This document shows positions 13,625-14,125 of a stretch of 14,125 bases of DNA, piece by piece (position 1 is the stretch's first letter; the number at the start of each line of letters is the position of its first letter). The stretch lies in the NCBI GenBank assembly GCA_041739295.1, contig JBGSOE010000131.1, forward strand, positions 1 through 14,125, written 5' to 3'. The translations under genes and the position numbers were made by a program. The notes under the pieces were generated by a model. It saw nothing but the letters and a program-made list of their open reading frames with translations, had not been told where the DNA came from and did no database searches. The stretch comes from JAHJQQ01 sp041739295. Lineage in GTDB: Bacteria > Pseudomonadota > Gammaproteobacteria > Thiohalobacterales > Thiohalobacteraceae.

Positions 13625-13813
13625 TTAATTGTCTTTCCTGATCTCGCCCTCTAGATCGTCCTTAAGGTCGCCAAAACCACGCTGAACCTTACCTAGGGTT
13701 TCCTCGACATTTCCTTCTACTTCCATGTTCTTGTTGCCGATAATCTTGCCAGTGACCTTCTTGGCCTTGCCGGTCGCTTCTTTGATGCTGCCTTTGACTT
13801 TATCCTTGTTCAT
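13625..13813 (-). CDS. CsbD-family stress-response protein
   Basis: A 62-residue hydrophilic helical protein: MNKDKVKGSIKEATGKAKKV at the start, then KVTGKIIGNKNMEVEGNVEETLGK, the complete CsbD pattern. CsbD proteins are general-stress proteins of unknown mechanism (sigma-B controlled in Bacillus). I chose ATG 13813, which has GGGAGG 7 nt upstream and starts exactly at the family N-terminus; the frame is open further upstream (to 13945), but that extension is unlike CsbD. The ATG overlaps the stop of a 25-codon leader ORF (ATGA). The far upstream block is shared with the SYLF gene. Confidence 0.92.
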   Translation of the reverse strand: MNKDKVKGSIKEATGKAKKVTGKIIGNKNMEVEGNVEETLGKVQRGFGDLKDDLEGEIRKDN

Positions 13814-13887
13814 GCTGACCTCCCGCGAATGATGTTTGATGAGTGCCCGATACGCCTTCCTAGACTTTCCACACGCCAGTTGTACAT
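13810..13887 (-). CDS. 25-codon leader ORF overlapping csbD (possible remnant of a SYLF gene start)
   Basis: Reads MYNWRVESLGRR and on to ...IIRGRSA, then TGA, which overlaps the csbD ATG as ATGA. Its start region (GGAACATCAACATGTACAAC) matches the SYLF start (GGAATATCAATATGTACAAC) nearly base for base, after which the two diverge. It may be a chance frame left by duplication of the SYLF leader, or a functional leader peptide coupling translation to csbD. No protein family is recognisable. The csbD Shine-Dalgarno lies inside it. Confidence 0.4.
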   Translation of the reverse strand: MYNWRVESLGRRIGHSSNIIRGRSA

Positions 13888-14042
13888 GTTGATGTTCCAT
13901 GTTGATTGCGATTCTGTTGGCGAAAAGGGCCATCTGACTGCGCAATGGAACAGGTTCATGGAAACTCCGAATGCTTATGCAAGGCTAATCGGATGAACTA
14001 CGATAGTCTGTACGGTGACATACATAGGGCAACTGGCATCCC
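13879..14042 (-). promoter_or_regulatory. Duplicated upstream block, copy 2 (csbD leader)
   Basis: Second copy of the block at 13147-13320. The palindrome is TGTACG-GTGA-CATACA (14009-14024), one base off perfect, 122 nt upstream of the leader ORF. The shared features are GCTAATCNGATGAAC, GATAGTCTGTACGGTGAC and GCAACTGGC. Located upstream of csbD, it suggests that the SYLF gene and csbD answer to the same factor. Confidence 0.7.
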
Positions 14043-14125
14043 TGGCGGAACAGGTCGTCAGATATTTGACCAGGGATTCAGGTGGCGCATGGCCGGCGTC
14101 ACCACAGCACAGTGTTTGCTGCAGC
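13945..14125 (+). other. Window-edge stretch with an open frame, no recognised gene
   Basis: An ATG at 13945 opens a plus-strand frame (MEQVHGNSECLCK and on) that runs off the window end. It covers the duplicated block, whose differences between copies change amino acids as freely as silent sites, so it is probably not coding. Beyond 14042 I recognise nothing. Confidence 0.25.

Overview
The window looks like chromosomal DNA of a GC-rich gammaproteobacterium, possibly of the sulfur-oxidising (Chromatiales-like) kind. The basis is gene content: a TorF/TIGR02001-type porin, a small membrane protein of the family named after Thiocystis violascens locus Thivi_2564, an ArsR-rhodanese fusion regulator, and an mpl fragment. 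This placement is inference from family recollection; no search was run.

Left region (98-5820): a sulfur- and envelope-themed locus organised around a divergent promoter at about 4698-4798. Rightward lie an ArsR-type repressor fused to a rhodanese domain and, overlapping its stop codon, an uncharacterised CxxC protein. Leftward lie a sterol-desaturase/fatty-acid-hydroxylase family membrane protein, a TVP38/DedA-type membrane protein fused to rhodanese, a TauE/SafE-type permease, the 5' stump of a cysteine desulfurase, a secreted alpha/beta hydrolase and a class I methyltransferase. The last four genes are separated by 1-3 nt. A 22-bp near-perfect palindrome in the divergent promoter is the likely operator. 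The regulator has no cysteine in its winged-helix part and exactly two cysteines, both in the rhodanese active-site loop, so any thiol or persulfide sensing would have to occur there.

Middle region (5814-7572): remnants and repeats. It holds a 5' stump of mpl with a foreign tail, a composite inverted-repeat element around a 27-bp perfect REP-like hairpin, the porin gene on the minus strand, and a 187-bp element bounded by 22-bp inverted repeats.

Polyamine region (7573-11329): a complete potABCD spermidine/putrescine ABC importer operon with each gene overlapping the next. PotD carries every polyamine-binding residue that I recall from the E. coli protein.

Right region (11330-14125): about 800 bp without a convincing gene, holding repeats, a minus-strand terminator and a tRNA-3'-end-like remnant. 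It is followed by four small stress-type genes on the minus strand: a Thivi_2564-like membrane peptide, a SYLF/YSC84 lipoprotein-like protein, a DUF3309 peptide and CsbD. A 204-bp IS5-like MITE with a TTAA target duplication sits between the first two. The SYLF gene and csbD share a duplicated upstream block of about 160 bp that carries a palindrome and extends through the SYLF start codon. In the csbD copy this leaves a 25-codon leader ORF whose TGA overlaps the csbD ATG. This duplicated leader and the palindrome-controlled rhodanese locus are the two most interesting items in the window.
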